A stretch of 7,149 nucleotides of DNA from Bacteroidales bacterium (lineage in GTDB: Bacteria; Bacteroidota; Bacteroidia; Bacteroidales; ML635J-15): contig JAQVGK010000181.1 in the NCBI GenBank assembly GCA_028696755.1, positions 1 through 7,149 on the forward strand, read 5' to 3'. Below the pieces are notes generated by a model, which did no database searches, had not been told where the DNA came from, and saw only the letters and a program-made list of their open reading frames with translations. Numbering within the stretch: the first letter of the stretch is position 1; each line of letters opens with the position of its first letter. This document shows, one piece after another, positions 5,768 to 7,149 of the stretch. A program made the position numbers and the translations under genes.

Positions 5768-7149
5768 TTACTTTAAAACTTTCCTAACCTTTGGATCGGA
5801 TTGTTTCCAAGCATTTACTTTCTTTTGCATCTCTCCGCTTTGTATTTGATAATCAATAAGTTTGCGAATTTCTTTTGTTGAATATGAGTTCTGATTTTCG
5901 CCGATTCTAACTGATTGGAAGTCCGAGGCTTGACCTTTTACAGGTCTCATAGACTTATCTTTCTTTGCCTTGGTTACTGGCTGATCTTGTAAAACGCCAC
6001 CTACAAAGTGTAAAGGATCGCCATTCTCGTATGTGTAGTAATAATAATTATTGTCTTCGTTGTACTCGGCAAATGCATCAAAACCGTCAGCTACCAGCAC
6101 AAGGTAATAATCTCCTGTTAAATATGGCAATTCGTACTCCCAATAGAATTTCTCAGCAGAAGATCCAAAAAGTTCCATAGACACGTAATTTGCGACACTA
6201 GTTTGTCCTGGAATATTTAAATAATTTGCCCATACATCAGCATAAGGAACATTTGTGGGTAATGGATCAGGTCTTGCATAAAATCCGTAAGTACCATAAT
6301 CATCGGTGTACATATCGTAAAGTACAATTCCATAATCATTTGCATCATATGCATTGTAATACAAATAAAGAATATTCCAGTCATCTGAAGCATTTAAAGC
6401 ATTTTCGCCGGTATTATAAACATTGTATGATGCTTCGCGCCAGCGGTCACTATCTCCTGTGCTTGCAACATCATTCAATTCCCATGCTTGAAGATCGTAT
6501 CCCGAAGTAGGATCATTAAGATCTGGTTCCTCTCCAACGTTATTTGCAATAAAACATGCGTATGCGAAATAGTTTTGCTGAACAAAATAGTTATAATCAA
6601 CCCAAATACAACCATTATCGCCCCAATCATCACCCCAAGAATTAATAACCCTAAATGCTCCGTTCGGACCTTTACTATCGTCGTAACCACAAAGAATAAG
6701 GGCATGGTATGCATGTTGGCCAGTGTAACCATAAGTCTGACTGGTAAGAACCGCATCACCATAAGCATTCATAAACTCATCTCCTAGCTTCGCTCCAAAC
6801 ACAATTGCTTTGCCTTGATACAAATACCTTTTAAGGTTATCAACGGTTTCTTCTATCTGACGATAATCAAGAATTTTATTATCGGCAGCTTCGGTAGTCC
6901 ATGACGATTGAGGAGAGGAGGTACAGCTACCTAAAGATGTATAAGGCGCAGTACTCATTTTTGCAACACCTCGTTGCATCATCACATCCAGAGCAGCCTC
7001 AAAGGTTGTTCCATTGCAATTTGAACCTCTTTGAGCCGAAGGAATTGCTAAGAATAGATCTTTAGGACTAAAAACTTTAGAATCATCATTCAAATCAGAA
7101 GTTGTATATCCATTCATTCTGGCAAACATATACGTTCTTAGATTGTAAG
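5768..7149 (-). CDS. Papain-family (C1) cysteine protease with CARDB-like C-terminal region (5' partial)
   Basis: The frame is open to the right edge (visible start Y-N-L-R-T-Y-M-F-A-R-M), so the true N-terminus, signal peptide and catalytic Cys lie outside the window; 459 residues are visible. Numbering from the Met at 7129, the second half of a C1 peptidase domain is clear: SPKDLFLAIP (21-30), CNGTTFEAALDVMMQRGV (38-55), the catalytic His in YHALILCGYDD (141-151, His142) and the catalytic Asn in INSWGDDWGDNG (162-173, Asn163). Residues about 210-373 are rich in Tyr, Asn and Asp and resemble a CARDB-type beta-sandwich, ending in the typical GDYYLVLVAD...EYNEDNNYYYY. A basic, Lys-rich tail of about 75 residues follows. 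There is no T9SS domain. It is convergent with the radical SAM operon and shares its terminator. It is likely an exported protease; its substrate cannot be told. Confidence 0.88.
   Translation of the reverse strand, partial: YNLRTYMFARMNGYTTSDLNDDSKVFSPKDLFLAIPSAQRGSNCNGTTFEAALDVMMQRGVAKMSTAPYTSLGSCTSSPQSSWTTEAADNKILDYRQIEETVDNLKRYLYQGKAIVFGAKLGDEFMNAYGDAVLTSQTYGYTGQHAYHALILCGYDDSKGPNGAFRVINSWGDDWGDNGCIWVDYNYFVQQNYFAYACFIANNVGEEPDLNDPTSGYDLQAWELNDVASTGDSDRWREASYNVYNTGENALNASDDWNILYLYYNAYDANDYGIVLYDMYTDDYGTYGFYARPDPLPTNVPYADVWANYLNIPGQTSVANYVSMELFGSSAEKFYWEYELPYLTGDYYLVLVADGFDAFAEYNEDNNYYYYTYENGDPLHFVGGVLQDQPVTKAKKDKSMRPVKGQASDFQSVRIGENQNSYSTKEIRKLIDYQIQSGEMQKKVNAWKQSDPKVRKVLK

Noticed and set aside
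6226..6787. Open frames overlapping the protease gene (94, 97 and 99 codons)
   Set aside because: The protease frame has catalytic motifs and continuous coding character; the others are low-complexity shadows (for example His-rich from repeated codons).

Overview
The window looks like chromosomal DNA of a Bacteroidota member, most likely Bacteroidales-like. It is AT-rich. One surface protein ends in a type IX secretion (T9SS) type A sorting domain. Upstream regions carry Bacteroides-type -7 boxes (TAnnTTTG) with no strong Shine-Dalgarno sequences. A radical SAM gene sits beside a small exported protein in an arrangement known from Bacteroidales. There are no RNA genes, CRISPR arrays or complete insertion sequences that I can support.

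Layout. Positions 3-305 (+) hold the C-terminal end of a gene entering from the left, possibly an HD-domain hydrolase. Convergent to it, 313-657 (-) is a C-terminally truncated BRO-N (phage antirepressor-like) gene, probably a remnant of a mobile element. Positions 836-1696 (-) encode an exported right-handed beta-helix protein. The 393-bp gap that follows holds an element of about 186 bp with imperfect terminal inverted repeats, three copies of the palindromic motif ATGTCC-N-CTGGACAAA, and a small GC hairpin. Positions 2090-4039 (-) encode a 649-residue secreted protein with eleven 25-residue DUF285/BspA-like repeats, an HYR-like domain and a T9SS tail.

Divergent from that gene is a compact two-gene operon: a small signal-peptide protein (4268-4651) and, 3 nt later, a radical SAM/SPASM enzyme (4655-5734). 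I recognise the pair as a rSAM/lipoprotein system, known from the neighbourhood of the two genes but without an established product. The small partner here lacks a normal lipobox, so it may be a non-lipidated variant. A hairpin terminator overlaps the radical SAM stop codon and also serves the convergent gene at 5768-7149 (-), a papain-type (C1) cysteine protease with a CARDB-like C-terminal half. Its N-terminal part lies beyond the right edge.

How the genes fit together. Four of the six ordinary genes encode secreted or envelope proteins, so this is a cell-surface region. The most notable locus is the radical SAM pair, followed by the nested-palindrome element between the two surface-protein genes.
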